In this document: one piece after another, positions 51,458 to 60,652 of the stretch
Numbering within the stretch: the first letter of the stretch is position 1
How the letters are laid out: the number at the start of each line of letters is the position of its first letter
Assembly: GCF_000744705.1 (NCBI RefSeq)
Contig: NZ_JQML01000001.1
Location: 7,698,017 to 7,762,016, forward strand
DNA: 64,000 nucleotides
Source: Streptacidiphilus albus JL83
GTDB lineage: Bacteria; Actinomycetota; Actinomycetes; Streptomycetales; Streptomycetaceae
Reading direction: 5' to 3'
Translations under genes and position numbers: made by a program
The notes under the pieces: generated by a model
What the model saw: only the letters and a program-made list of their open reading frames with translations
Database searches by the model: none
Told to the model about the DNA's origin: nothing

Positions 51458-53299
51458 ATGACAGTCGAACGGCCCGGACACGCATCGGCGGCGGAACAGG
51501 GCGGGATCCGCTTCGCCATTCTCGGCCCGCTCGCGGTCGAGTCGGCGGGACACCCCCTGCCACTGGGCCCGTTGAAGCAGCGGCTGGTCCTGGCGCTGCT
51601 GCTCTGCCAGGCCGGTTCGCCGGTCTCGGTCGACCTGCTGACCGAGGCGGTGTGGCAGGACGAGCCGCCGCGGACCGCGCGGAAGAACCTCCAGGTGTAC
51701 ATGTCGGCGCTGCGCAAGCTGCTGGGCGGCGCCGGCCAGGCGCAGCTGGTCTGCCACTCGGCCGGCTACCTGCTGCGGGTCGGCGCCGGCGAACTCGACG
51801 CCCTCCGCTTCCGCTCGCTGGCACGGGACGGCCGGACCGCCGCCGCCCGGGGCGAGCCGGCGCTCGCCGCGCGGCTGCTCCGGCAGGCACTGGACCTGTG
51901 GCGCGGAGTCCCACTGGCCGAACTCCGGCGCTCCGGCCCGCTGCTGGCTGCGGCCCGCCGACTGGACGCCGACCGGGTCGGCGTCTACGAGGACTGGGCC
52001 GAGGCGGAACTGCGGCTGGGCAACGCGCGGGTGGTGGCCGAGTCGATCGGGGGAGTGGTGGACCGCGAGCCGCTGCGCGAGCGGCTCCAGGCCGCCCGGA
52101 TGAGCGCGCTGCACCAGTCCGGACGGCGCGCCGAGGCGCTGGCGGCCTACGAGGAACTGCGGCAGCACCTGGCCCGCGAACTGGGCCTGGCACCGAGCCC
52201 GCAGCTGGCGGCGCTGTACCGGTCGATCCTGGCCGACGGACCGTCGGCGCCGGCTCCGCCCCGGAACCCGGCGACCGCCGGCGCGCTGCTGCCCCCCGAC
52301 CTGGTGGACTTCACCGGCCGCGCGGACCAGCTGGGCCAGCTGAGCGACGTGCTCCGGCGGGACCGGGGACGCGGGGTGGTGCTGGTCGGACCCAGCGGCG
52401 CGGGCAAGACCGCGCTCGCCGTCCACACCGCCCACCGGCTGGGCGAGGCCTTCCCGGACGGCCGGCTGCTGGTCGGCCTCCGCACCGAGGAGGGACGTCC
52501 CCGCTCCCCGGAGTCCGTGCTCGGCGAGATCGTCCGGACGGCCGGCCTCGCCGCCCGGGTGCCCGCCGACCCGGCGCAGGCCGCCGCGCTGTGCCGGGCC
52601 TGGCTGGGCGAGCAGCGGGTGCTGCTGGTCCTGGACGACGCCCCGGACGAGTCCACCGTGCGGATGCTGCTCCCCGGCGGCGGTCCGGGCCGGGTGCTGG
52701 TGACCTCCAGGGCCCAACTGGCCGGGCTGGCCGCGGTGCACCGGCTGGAACTGCCGCCGTACTCCGCGTCGGAGGCGCTGGAGCTGCTCGCCCGGATCAT
52801 CGGCGACACCCGCCTCGCCCGGGACCCGGCGGCCGCCCGGCGGATCGTCGCGGCCGGTGGGATGCAGCCGCTCGCGGTCCGCGTCGGCAGCATGCGGCTG
52901 GCGGTCCTGCGGCACCTGCCGCTGGCCGAGTACGCGGAGCGGCTGGCCGAGCCCAGCGCGACCCTGGACGAACTCGCCGCCGGGGACGTCGCGGTGCGGC
53001 CCCGGCTGGCGGCGAGCTGGCAGGACCTGTCCGCCCCGGACCGGACCGCGCTGCTCCGTCTCTCCGGGCTGGCCCTGGGAGCCCCGTTCACCGTGGGGCA
53101 GGTGGCCTCGGCGCTGGGCTGCGGCACGGGCGGGGCGCGGCGGACGCTGGAGCGGCTGATCGAGGCCGGAGCCGTCGGCTCGCCGACGGAGGAGGCTCCG
53201 GCGGACTCCGCCCGGTACACCCTGCCGTACCTGCTCCACCTCTACGCCCGCGAGCGGGCCGGGAGCGCGGCCGGGCTCAGCCCGGCCGCGCCGCGGTGA
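51458..53299 (+). CDS. SARP regulator with NB-ARC ATPase domain
   Basis: A 613-residue protein from ATG 51458 after GGGGTGAGG. It has a winged helix (FAILGPLAVESAGHPLPLGPLKQRLVLALLL...LTEAVWQDEPPRTARKNLQVYMSALRKLL), a BTAD domain (about 105-255), and an NB-ARC domain with LVGPSGAGKTALAVHTAH and VLLVLDDAPDES. The TPR sensor found in AfsR is missing. It diverges from lanM across 262 bases and converges on the flavin enzyme genes with a 23-base tail overlap. It is a likely activator of one or both lanthipeptide operons. Confidence 0.9.
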   Translation: MTVERPGHASAAEQGGIRFAILGPLAVESAGHPLPLGPLKQRLVLALLLCQAGSPVSVDLLTEAVWQDEPPRTARKNLQVYMSALRKLLGGAGQAQLVCHSAGYLLRVGAGELDALRFRSLARDGRTAAARGEPALAARLLRQALDLWRGVPLAELRRSGPLLAAARRLDADRVGVYEDWAEAELRLGNARVVAESIGGVVDREPLRERLQAARMSALHQSGRRAEALAAYEELRQHLARELGLAPSPQLAALYRSILADGPSAPAPPRNPATAGALLPPDLVDFTGRADQLGQLSDVLRRDRGRGVVLVGPSGAGKTALAVHTAHRLGEAFPDGRLLVGLRTEEGRPRSPESVLGEIVRTAGLAARVPADPAQAAALCRAWLGEQRVLLVLDDAPDESTVRMLLPGGGPGRVLVTSRAQLAGLAAVHRLELPPYSASEALELLARIIGDTRLARDPAAARRIVAAGGMQPLAVRVGSMRLAVLRHLPLAEYAERLAEPSATLDELAAGDVAVRPRLAASWQDLSAPDRTALLRLSGLALGAPFTVGQVASALGCGTGGARRTLERLIEAGAVGSPTEEAPADSARYTLPYLLHLYARERAGSAAGLSPAAPR

Positions 53300-54368
53300 G
53301 CACCCGCCGGTCCGCCTCCGGCTCCGGCTGCCCGGCCCCGGCGGCCAGCCGCAGGGTGCGGCAGCGGGCGGCCCCGGTGAGCTCGTAGGGCACCAGCATC
53401 ACCTCGTCCGCGCCCAGTTCGTCCGCGACGGCCCGCAGCCCGGCGGCCACCCTGGCCGGCGCGCCGTGGACCACCTGAAGCTCCGTCAGCGCCTTCCGGG
53501 CCAGGTACTCCGCGCGGGCCGGGGAGAGCTGGGCCGGCGGCGCGCTGTCATCGGGGTAGCCGATCCGGTAGGCGGCGGTCTGCAGGGCCAGCGACTCGGC
53601 CTCGGCGTCGGTCTTGGCGCAGACCACGTTCACGGAGACGGTGACGTGGGGCCGGGCGCCGTCGGGCCCCGGTTCGAAGCCGGAGCGGTAGCGGGCCACG
53701 GCCTCCGGGCGGCACTTGGCCCGGCCGAGGTGGTACCCGTGGGCGAAGGGCAGGCCGCGTTCGGCGGCGATCCGGGCGCTGCCCTCGCTCGCGCCGAGCA
53801 GGTGGACCTGCGGCGGGGTGGCGGTGTCCGGTGCCAGCCGCAGGGCGTGGAAGCGGTGCCGCTCCGGTCCCCGGTGGTGCAGGAAGCCCAGCAACTCGTC
53901 GACCTGGGAGGGGAACTCGCTGATGGCGCGGGGGTCGCGGCGCAGCGCGGCCGCCAGCAGCCGTTGGGTCTCGACCGTGGTCCCGCCGGTGGAGCGGCCG
54001 AGGCCGAGGTCGATGCGTCCGGGGTGGAGGGCCTGGAGGGTGGCGAACTGCTCGGCCACGGTGAGCGGGGGGTGGTTGGGCAGCATCACGCCGCCCGAGC
54101 CGACCCGGATCCGCGCGGTCCGGGTGGCCAGATGGGCGATCAGCACGGCAGGGAAGCTGCTCGCGGTCTTGGCCGAGGCATGGTGCTCGGCCACCCAGAA
54201 GCGGTGGTAGCCGCAGGCGTCGGCGGTCGTGGCCGCGTCCACCATGTCCAGGACGGCCCGCTCGCCGGTGGTGTCGTGGAGTCGGCCGCCGAGATCGAGG
54301 ACCGAGATCGGGAAGGGGAGCGCGGACGGGCGGGCGCCGTCCGCCGCGGTCTGCCGGGCCATGGTCAT
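53277..54368 (-). CDS. LLM-class (luciferase-like) flavin-dependent monooxygenase
   Basis: A 363-residue TIM-barrel flavoenzyme from ATG 54368 after GGAGGAACC. It has ISVLDLGGRLHDTTGERAVLDMVDAATTADACGYHRFWVAEHHASAK, RIRVGSGGVMLPNHPPLTVAEQFATLQALHPGRIDLGLGRSTGG and VHLLGASEGSARIAAERGLPFAHGYHL, family signatures of the two-component monooxygenases that use reduced FMN. It is last in an operon of LanKC, exporter, a second copy and a flavin reductase, so it may tailor the class III peptide. A 198-bp stretch is nearly identical to the second copy. Confidence 0.88.
   Translation of the reverse strand: MTMARQTAADGARPSALPFPISVLDLGGRLHDTTGERAVLDMVDAATTADACGYHRFWVAEHHASAKTASSFPAVLIAHLATRTARIRVGSGGVMLPNHPPLTVAEQFATLQALHPGRIDLGLGRSTGGTTVETQRLLAAALRRDPRAISEFPSQVDELLGFLHHRGPERHRFHALRLAPDTATPPQVHLLGASEGSARIAAERGLPFAHGYHLGRAKCRPEAVARYRSGFEPGPDGARPHVTVSVNVVCAKTDAEAESLALQTAAYRIGYPDDSAPPAQLSPARAEYLARKALTELQVVHGAPARVAAGLRAVADELGADEVMLVPYELTGAARCRTLRLAAGAGQPEPEADRRVLTAARPG
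53742..53939. repeat. 198-bp near-identical repeat, copy 1
   Basis: By eye, 53742-53939 matches 55391-55588 with one mismatch (T against C near 53784). The flanks of the two luciferase-like genes are clearly more divergent. This suggests gene conversion or a recent partial exchange between the paralogues. Confidence 0.85.
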
Positions 54369-54396
54369 GGTTCCTCCGGGTTGGGTAGGGAGCGGC

Positions 54397-54945
54397 TCAG
54401 GGGCGGAGCGCGCTGCGGAAGTAGAGCAGCGGCTCGCCCGGAGCCCCGCTGGCGTGGCCGAGCACCGAGCCGAGGAGGATGGAGTGGTCGCCGCCGTCGT
54501 ACACGGCGGCCAGCGAGCACTCCAGCCAGGCCAGCGCCCCGGTCAGCAGCGGGGCGCCGGTGCACCGGCCGCGGAGGCTGTCGACGCCGTCGAACTCCCG
54601 CTGCCCGCGCGGCCGGTGATGGTCGGCGAAGTGCCGGGCCAGCCGGGCCTGGCCGGCCGACAGCACCGAGAGCGCGAATCCGCCCTCGGCCAGCACGGTC
54701 CCGTGCACGGCGGCGGTCCGCGCCACGCAGACCAGCACCAGCGGCGGGTCCAGCGAGACCGAGGTGAAGGCGTTCGCGGTCATCCCCCGGGGAGCCTCCC
54801 GGCCGGCGGTGAGCACGGTCACCCCGGTCGCGAACCGGCCGAGCGCCGCCCGGACGCCCTCGCGGTCGACGGCCGGTGCGGGTGCCGGTGCGGGTGCCGG
54901 TGCGGGTGCCGGTGCCGGTGCGCCGGCGGGCAGTCCGGCGGTCAT
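54397..54945 (-). CDS. Flavin reductase family protein (FMN reductase partner)
   Basis: A 182-residue protein from ATG 54945 (ATGA overlap with the upstream luciferase-like gene). After an (AP)n-rich N-terminus it has ALGRFATGVTVLTAGREAPRGMTANAFTSVSLDPPLVLVCVARTA, ARHFADHHR and AAVYDGGDHSILLGSVLGHAS, the FMN-binding blocks of HpaC/ActVB-type reductases. It should supply reduced FMN to the two luciferase-like monooxygenases encoded on either side. Confidence 0.9.
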   Translation of the reverse strand: MTAGLPAGAPAPAPAPAPAPAPAPAVDREGVRAALGRFATGVTVLTAGREAPRGMTANAFTSVSLDPPLVLVCVARTAAVHGTVLAEGGFALSVLSAGQARLARHFADHHRPRGQREFDGVDSLRGRCTGAPLLTGALAWLECSLAAVYDGGDHSILLGSVLGHASGAPGEPLLYFRSALRP

Positions 54946-56013
54946 GAGCGGGACGCCGTTCCCAGCAGCCGGGCCCGCGGCCGCCGGACGCCGGCGGCCA
55001 GCCGCAGGGTGCGGCAGCGGGCCGGGCCGGTGAGCTCGTAGGGCGCCAGCATGATCTCGTCCGCGCCGAGCTCGGCCGCCAGCGCGTCGAGTCGGGCGGC
55101 CACCACGGCCGGTGACCCGTGCACCACCTGGTACTCCGTCAGTTCCCGGCGGGCCAGGTAATCCGCGCGCACCGGGGACAGCGGCGCCGGGGGTTGCCAC
55201 CCCCGGCGGCGGCGCGGTCGGCGGCGGTCCGCAGGGCCAGCGACTCGGCCTCCTCGTCGGTCTCGGCGCAGACCACGTTGACGGCGACGATCAGGTGGGG
55301 GCGGGCGTCCTCGGGGCCCGGCACGAAGGCGGAGCGGTAGCGGACCGCGGCCTCCGGGCGGGCGACCGAACGGCTGAGGTGGTGGCCGTAGGCGAAGGGC
55401 AGGCCGCGTTCGGCGGCGATCCGGGCGCTGCCCCCGCTCGCGCCGAGCAGGTGGACCTGCGGCGGGGTGGCGGTGTCCGGTGCCAGCCGCAGGGCGTGGA
55501 AGCGGTGCCGCTCCGGTCCCCGGTGGTGCAGGAAGCCCAGCAACTCGTCGACCTGGGAGGGGAACTCGCTGATGGCGCGGGGGTCGCGCCGCAGGGCGGC
55601 CGCCAGCAGCCGGTGCTCGGCGGTGACCGCGCCCGGGGGGCGGCCGAGGCCGAGGTCGATGCGTCCGGGGTGGAGCGCCTGGAGGGTGGCGAACTGCTCG
55701 GCCACGGTGAGCGGGGCGTGGTTGGGGAGCATCACGCCGCCCGCCCCGATCCGCAGCCGCTCGGTCCGGGCGGCCAGGTGCGCGATCAGGACCGGCGGGC
55801 AGCTGCTCGCGGTACCGGCCGAGGCATGGTGCTCGGCCACCCAGAAGCGGTGGTAGCCGCAGGCCTCGGCGGTCCTGGCCGCGTCCACCAGGTCCAGCAC
55901 GGCCCGCTCGCCGCTGGTCCCCGGGGCGTGGCCGCCGCGGTCGAGCACGGAGAGCGGGACGGTCGGCCCGGGGGACCGACGGTGCACCGGGCGGGCTGTG
56001 CGGTCGTGGTCAT
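54942..56013 (-). pseudogene. Second luciferase-like monooxygenase, two apparent 1-base frameshifts
   Basis: The expected start is ATG 56013 (ATGA overlap with the MFS stop) and the end is 54942. The first 16 codons, the middle (55973 to about 55190) and the last 75 codons lie in different frames. Adding one G to each of the plus-strand runs 55970-55974 and 55189-55193 gives one protein of about 357 residues. It is collinear with its neighbour: PTVPLSVLDRGG...SEFPSQVDELLGFLHHRGPERHRF...YLARRELTEYQVVHG. The unbroken middle part can be read from GTG 55987. Because both breaks are in five-base G runs, a read error is more likely than decay. Confidence 0.75.
55391..55588. repeat. 198-bp near-identical repeat, copy 2
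   Basis: Partner of 53742-53939, inside the second luciferase-like gene and in the same orientation. The distance between copies is 1649 bases. Confidence 0.85.
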
Positions 56014-57293
56014 GGCTGGCTCCAGGCCGGTTCCGGACGGGGCGGTACGGGAGTGGGCGTCGGCAGGGTCACCGCCAGCAGCGCCAGCACCCCCAGGCCG
56101 ACCGCCAGCACCACGGCGGCCGTCGGCAGTGAGCGGCTGACCAGCAGCCCGGCCGCCAGCGGCCCGAAGGGCTGCAGCAACTGCACGCTGAAGTCGTTGG
56201 CGGTGGCGACCCGGCCGTAGATCTCCTCCGGGACGGAGGTCGCCATGACCGTGCTCACGGTGGCGTTGATCACCGGGACCAGCAGGCACATCGCCGAGAA
56301 CCCGGCCACGAAGGCCAGATTGCTGCCGGTGAGCCAGGCCGTCAGCAGCAGCAGGGTCGCCGCCGCCGGACCGAGGGAGACCAGGACCCGGGTCGGCAGC
56401 CGGCGCTGGAGCGCGGGCGCGGCCAGCGAGCCCAGCAGCCCGGCCAGAGCCGCCGTACTGACTGCCCAGCCGACCATCTGCGCCCCGCCGCGCTCCCGCC
56501 CCACCCCGAGCACCAGGGCCGAGCCGAACGCGGTGAACACCAGGGTCAGACCGCAGAAGTAGAGCGTGGAGCGGCGCAGGAACGGGTCGGCCGCCAGGTG
56601 GCGCCAGCCCACGGTGAACCGGTGCCAGAACCCGGGCTCCGGGCCCGTCCGCGCGGCGGGCGCGGCCTCGCGGGCGGCGGGTCCGGTCCGCCGCGCCGGC
56701 ACGGCCGCCGCGATGCAGACCGCGGACACCAGGAAGGTGAGCGCGTCCAGCGCGAAGGGCAGCGCCGGGCGCAGCCCGAGCAGCAGCCCCGCCGCGGCGG
56801 GCCCGGCGATCTCGGCCCCGTAGGTCCGGGCCTGGTTCAGCGACACCGCCGAGGCGATCTGCTCGGGGCTGACCACCCGTCGGATCAGCCGGTACTGCGA
56901 GGGCTTGAACACCTCCACCGCACCCGCCGACACCACCACCGCGCCCATGGCCGGCCAGAGCGGCAGCGGCCCGAAGGCGGACCACACGGCCACCATGCCG
57001 ATGGCCGCCAGGCGCACCAGGTCGCAGCCGATCAGCAGCCTGCGCTCGTCGAACCGGTCGCTGACGAAGCCGGCCGGGATCCGGGCCGCCAGCCCGGCCG
57101 CCGCCACCACCGTGCCGACCGCGGCCACCGCAGTGACCGGGTGGCCCGAGGCCAGCAGCACCAGCGGAAGCGCCACCCCGGACATCGAGGAGCCGAAGGA
57201 GGAGAGCGTCTGGCCCATCCACAGCAGGCGGAACTCCCGGTTGTGCCGCAGCATCGCCGCCCGGGGCTCGGCGGTCCGGGTCGCGGTGCTCAC
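56010..57293 (-). CDS. MFS transporter (12 helix exporter)
   Basis: A 427-residue protein from GTG 57293, overlapping the LanKC stop by 4 bases. About 12 helices are visible, with [55 protein letters not shown] and [24 protein letters not shown], typical of the DHA3/enterobactin-exporter-like group. There is no ABC transporter in the operon, so it is the likely exporter of the class III peptide or of its modified form. Confidence 0.88.
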   Translation of the reverse strand: MSTATRTAEPRAAMLRHNREFRLLWMGQTLSSFGSSMSGVALPLVLLASGHPVTAVAAVGTVVAAAGLAARIPAGFVSDRFDERRLLIGCDLVRLAAIGMVAVWSAFGPLPLWPAMGAVVVSAGAVEVFKPSQYRLIRRVVSPEQIASAVSLNQARTYGAEIAGPAAAGLLLGLRPALPFALDALTFLVSAVCIAAAVPARRTGPAAREAAPAARTGPEPGFWHRFTVGWRHLAADPFLRRSTLYFCGLTLVFTAFGSALVLGVGRERGGAQMVGWAVSTAALAGLLGSLAAPALQRRLPTRVLVSLGPAAATLLLLTAWLTGSNLAFVAGFSAMCLLVPVINATVSTVMATSVPEEIYGRVATANDFSVQLLQPFGPLAAGLLVSRSLPTAAVVLAVGLGVLALLAVTLPTPTPVPPRPEPAWSQP

Positions 57294-60049
57294 GAGCGGC
57301 CGCCCGCAGCAGCCGGCGCGGCACCGGTCAGCAGGTCGTCCAGCAGGAAGTTCCGGTTGGTGCGCAGCCCCGGGGCGGCGTGCCGGACCCGGTCCAGGAA
57401 GAGCACGATCCCGGCCGAGCCGGACGCCAGGTCGCAGCTCTCGCGCAGGGTCTGCTCGCCGGGGAAGACGATGCCCTCGGGCCGGCGCACCGCGCTGCAC
57501 AGCACCGCCTCCGCCGCCCGCTCCGCGTCGCCGAGCAGCTCCGGGTCGCCCAGGAACTCGTAGGCGTCCAGCACGGCGTTGCCGAGGCCGCTGATCCCGT
57601 GGAAGAGCTGGGGGAAAGCGGTGTACTTGCGGCGGACGTCGGGGAGCAGGCGGTCCACCTCCTTGCGCAGCCGTTCCTCGCCGGTGACGTCCCAGTAGCG
57701 CAGCAGGGTGGTCAGCACCCCGGCCGTCCCCTCGTCCCAGTAGTGGCGCCGGACCAGGGGGGCGTCGCCCTCGATGAACGAGGGGAAGGACAGTACCCCG
57801 CTGGCCGAGTGCAGGCCGCAGGAGAGGTCGAAGTCCAGCGCGGCCGTGCCGAGGGCGAGCGGCTGCTCGTCACCGGTGGCCCGGTGCAGGGCGAGCAGGA
57901 ACATGGCGACGCCGGCGGCGCCGTAGCCGTAGCCGACCGGGACCCTGCCGGTCGAGTCCTGCCAGTGCGCCCCGTCCTCGTCCCACTCGGCGCTCCCGGC
58001 CAGCCGGAGGCCGATGGCGCGGGCGTGGTCCAGGAACTCCGGCAGCCCGGTGTCCCGCCACAGCCGCAGGCAGGCCATGCCGTGTCCGGCCGCGCCGGTG
58101 AGCACCCCGGGCTCGGTGTGCAGCAGCGGATGGTCGGCGGCCTCGCGCAGCACCTGCGCCGCCAGGTCCCGCCGGCCCAGGTCGGACAGCGCCCAGGCGG
58201 CCCCCGCCGAGCCGTAGTAGAGACCGGGGGGCATCGCCTGGTGCGAGGTGGAGTGGCGCAGCGCCCAGGAGAGGTAGGAGTCGGGAACCTCCCGCCCGAG
58301 GCCCTGCAGGGCGTACAGGCAGCCGTAGGCGCCGTGGGCCAGCGAGAGCGGGTTGGTCTCGAAGACCAGGACGTCGGCCGGGAAGAGGCGGTCCTCGCGG
58401 TCGAGGTCCGCGGTCCCGTGCAGGTAGTCGACCACGCCGTCCAGCACCTCGCCGATCCGGCCGTGCAGTTCGCCGCTGCGGCCGGGCTCGGCGGAGGTCC
58501 GGTGGGCCAGCGGCGGCGGCTGGCGCCAGGCGGTGGCGAAGGGCAGCTCGGCGATCCGCCGGCGCAGGGCCGCCGGTTCGGGCAGCGGGGCGTCCTCGTC
58601 GTAGAGGTCGGTGATCAGCGAGACCAGTTCGGCCGGCAGGGCCAGGTCCTCGGCCACCGCGGCCAGCAGCCGGAGCGGCACCGCGTGGTCGACCATGTCG
58701 TTCTGCTGGCAGCCCGCGACGGTGGCCAGCATCAGGCCGCCCAGCGCGTAGTAGTCGGTCCGGCGGTCGCCGCACTTGGCGGCCATCGCGCGGCGGGTGA
58801 CCATGCCCGGGGTGCTGAGCCCGGCGCCCTGGTCGACGCCCTCGTGGAAGGCCGACTCCAGGTCGATGACGCACACCCGCTCGTCCGGGGTCACCATGAC
58901 ATTGGTGGCGGACAGGTCGCCGAGGACGATGCCGCGTTCGTGGCAGAGCGCGATGGCGTCCGCGATCTGCAGCCACAGCCGCTGCAGCAGCCGGTAGTAG
59001 TCCTCCAGCCGCTCCGGCGTCAGATCCAGCTCGTAGAGCGGATTCTGAGTGGTGGTCACCATGCCGATGTGGATGCCCTCCACCAGCTCCTCGACCAGGT
59101 AGGAGTGCTCCCACTCCTGGAAGAGGGCGAGCGGCCGGACGAAGAGCCCGCTGTCGGCCAGCTCCGCCAGCAGGTCGTGCTCGTGGCGCAGCAGGGTGAC
59201 CGCGTCGATGCCGAGCGGTCCGACCTCGACCCCGGGGCGGGCCTCGCGCAGCACCACATCGGCGCCGGTGACGGTGTCGATGGCCCGGTAGATCCCGCCG
59301 CGGTTGCTGAACAGCAGTGCGCTGTCCACCTCGTACCGTCCGGCCAGCAGCGGCTTCGGCGGCTCCGCCGCCGGTGCTGCGGCGGCAACCGGCTCCGGGG
59401 TGCCGGCCCTGCGGGTCACCGGATCCACGGCCCAGGCCGGCACGGTCCACTGCGGAGTGCGGTCGTCGGGCACCGGCGTGCCGTCCGGGGAGGTGATCAG
59501 CAGCTCGGTCAGCCCGAGCGGATGCAGCCGGGGCTGCCGGGTGAAGCCGCCGTAGCGGTAGGAGACGACCCGGGAGCCGGGGTAGCGGCGGTCGGTGAGG
59601 ACGTACGGTCCGTCGAACCCCTGGAGCGCCTCGGCCAGCGCCTCGGCGACGGCGAGGAACGACTGCTCGTCGGGCGGGTAGACGGTGACGAACTTCCCGC
59701 TCGCCGAGCGGGAGAAGGACTTGCTGTTCAGCTCCCGCATCATGGGCGGGTCGATCAGGAACTTGAACCGCACACCCGCGTCCCGCAGCACCGGCAGGCA
59801 CCGGCGCAGGGTCTCGGCGCTGGTCCGGGAGGTGGCCGAGACGTGCAGCTTCCAGCCCTGGCCGGGCTCCGGGGCGCCGGGCGGGTCCGCGACGAACCAG
59901 TAGCCGTACCGCCGCAGGCGCCAACTGCCCGGCATGGTCGCGCGGTACTCGACCAGATGGGCGCTGTCCGGCCGGCGACGACTGACGTCCTCGAACCACC
60001 GTGGGTGGTAGGGCAGATAACGCAGCATGGTCTCCCACGGCAACTGCAT
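57290..60049 (-). CDS. Class III lanthipeptide synthetase LanKC (lyase-kinase-cyclase)
   Basis: A 919-residue three-domain enzyme from ATG 60049. The N-terminal lyase region holds WKLHVSATSRTSAETLRRCLPVL, FKFLIDPPMMRELNSK and YPPDEQSFLAVAEAL. The kinase (about 235-510) has LVEELVEGIHIG, CHERGIVLGDLSATNVMVTPD and VCVIDLESAFHEG. In the C-terminal LanC-like domain HGISGLGNAVLDAYEF and GHGMACLRLW lack the zinc cysteines, which places it in class III rather than class IV. It phosphorylates Ser/Thr, eliminates phosphate and forms lanthionine or labionin rings. The substrate precursor is encoded 163 bases upstream. Confidence 0.93.
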   Translation of the reverse strand: MQLPWETMLRYLPYHPRWFEDVSRRRPDSAHLVEYRATMPGSWRLRRYGYWFVADPPGAPEPGQGWKLHVSATSRTSAETLRRCLPVLRDAGVRFKFLIDPPMMRELNSKSFSRSASGKFVTVYPPDEQSFLAVAEALAEALQGFDGPYVLTDRRYPGSRVVSYRYGGFTRQPRLHPLGLTELLITSPDGTPVPDDRTPQWTVPAWAVDPVTRRAGTPEPVAAAAPAAEPPKPLLAGRYEVDSALLFSNRGGIYRAIDTVTGADVVLREARPGVEVGPLGIDAVTLLRHEHDLLAELADSGLFVRPLALFQEWEHSYLVEELVEGIHIGMVTTTQNPLYELDLTPERLEDYYRLLQRLWLQIADAIALCHERGIVLGDLSATNVMVTPDERVCVIDLESAFHEGVDQGAGLSTPGMVTRRAMAAKCGDRRTDYYALGGLMLATVAGCQQNDMVDHAVPLRLLAAVAEDLALPAELVSLITDLYDEDAPLPEPAALRRRIAELPFATAWRQPPPLAHRTSAEPGRSGELHGRIGEVLDGVVDYLHGTADLDREDRLFPADVLVFETNPLSLAHGAYGCLYALQGLGREVPDSYLSWALRHSTSHQAMPPGLYYGSAGAAWALSDLGRRDLAAQVLREAADHPLLHTEPGVLTGAAGHGMACLRLWRDTGLPEFLDHARAIGLRLAGSAEWDEDGAHWQDSTGRVPVGYGYGAAGVAMFLLALHRATGDEQPLALGTAALDFDLSCGLHSASGVLSFPSFIEGDAPLVRRHYWDEGTAGVLTTLLRYWDVTGEERLRKEVDRLLPDVRRKYTAFPQLFHGISGLGNAVLDAYEFLGDPELLGDAERAAEAVLCSAVRRPEGIVFPGEQTLRESCDLASGSAGIVLFLDRVRHAAPGLRTNRNFLLDDLLTGAAPAAAGGRS

Positions 60050-60090
60050 TCCGACGTTCCTCTCTCGTTCGCATCCGGTGACAGCGGCCC

Positions 60091-60162
60091 TGCGGTTCGA
60101 CTGCCCTGCGGTTCAACCGCTCTGCGGTTCAACCGCTCTGCGGTTCAGTGACCCTGCGGCCG
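60091..60162 (-). repeat. Five 16-bp direct repeats with internal palindrome
   Basis: Units starting TGCGGTT (the last TGCGGCC) occur at 60091, 60107, 60123, 60139 and 60155, an exact 16-base period. Units two and three contain the palindrome GCGGTTCAACCGC. The array lies in the gap between the class III precursor and LanKC genes on the minus strand, where it could act as operator, attenuator or RNA structure that sets precursor to enzyme ratio. Confidence 0.8.
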
Positions 60163-60212
60163 ATCGGGCCGGTGGCGAACCACCGGCCCGATCGACAGCT
60201 CACGGCTGCAGG

Positions 60213-60389
60213 TCAGTTGCAGAGGGAGCCGGCACAGGAGCTGCAGCTTCCCGGGGCGACCATCAGACCCTCCTGGGTCTCCTTGTCGATGCTGATGCCC
60301 TGCAGACCCAGCACCTGCTCCGCGTGCGCCTCGACCTCCGGCGCGTCGTCCTCGGGCGTCTCGACGGTGGGTTCGATGTTCTCGGCCAC
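60213..60389 (-). CDS. Class III lanthipeptide precursor
   Basis: A 58-residue peptide from GTG 60389 with AGGAGG 7 bases upstream. The acidic leader includes APEVEAHAEQVLGLQGISID, with the hydrophobic LGLQ block common in class III leaders. The core is about PGSCSSCAGSLCN with Ser48, 50, 51 and 55 and Cys49, 52 and 57. Ser48-X2-Ser51-X5-Cys57 could form a labionin, and other pairings are possible. The LanKC gene lies directly downstream. Confidence 0.85.
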   Translation of the reverse strand: MAENIEPTVETPEDDAPEVEAHAEQVLGLQGISIDKETQEGLMVAPGSCSSCAGSLCN

Positions 60390-60479
60390 GATGAGCCTCC
60401 TGTCCGTTTCCTGCGCTACGGGCGGCGGTTGCCGACCGCTGGAACCAGACGCTAGGGCGGCTCGATTCGGGATCGGTCA

Positions 60480-60499
60480 ACCGCTGGTATGGCAGCGGT
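60480..60499. promoter_or_regulatory. Palindrome in the divergent RiPP promoter region
   Basis: ACCGCTG (60480-60486) and CAGCGGT (60493-60499) form a perfect 7-bp inverted repeat with a 6-base spacer. ACCGCTGG also occurs at 60435. The 263-base region (60390-60652) separates the class III operon from the radical SAM cassette, so a regulator here could control both. Confidence 0.45.
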
Positions 60500-60652
60500 A
60501 TGGCTGCTGCTCCGAGGCCCTCGACGCCGCCCCCGCTCTCCTCGGCACCGTACTGACCTGCGGATTTACCGTTTCCCAGGCGCTTCCGAAGCGCCCCCGA
60601 ACCGGTCTCGCCGAGGCTGGGGAACCGACCGTGGGGCGAGAGGGGGGAAGCG

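Noticed and set aside
57290..60049. Class IV (LanL) assignment for the second lanthipeptide synthetase
   Set aside because: The cyclase domain lacks the Cys/Cys-His zinc ligands required in LanL, and the N-terminus matches LanKC.
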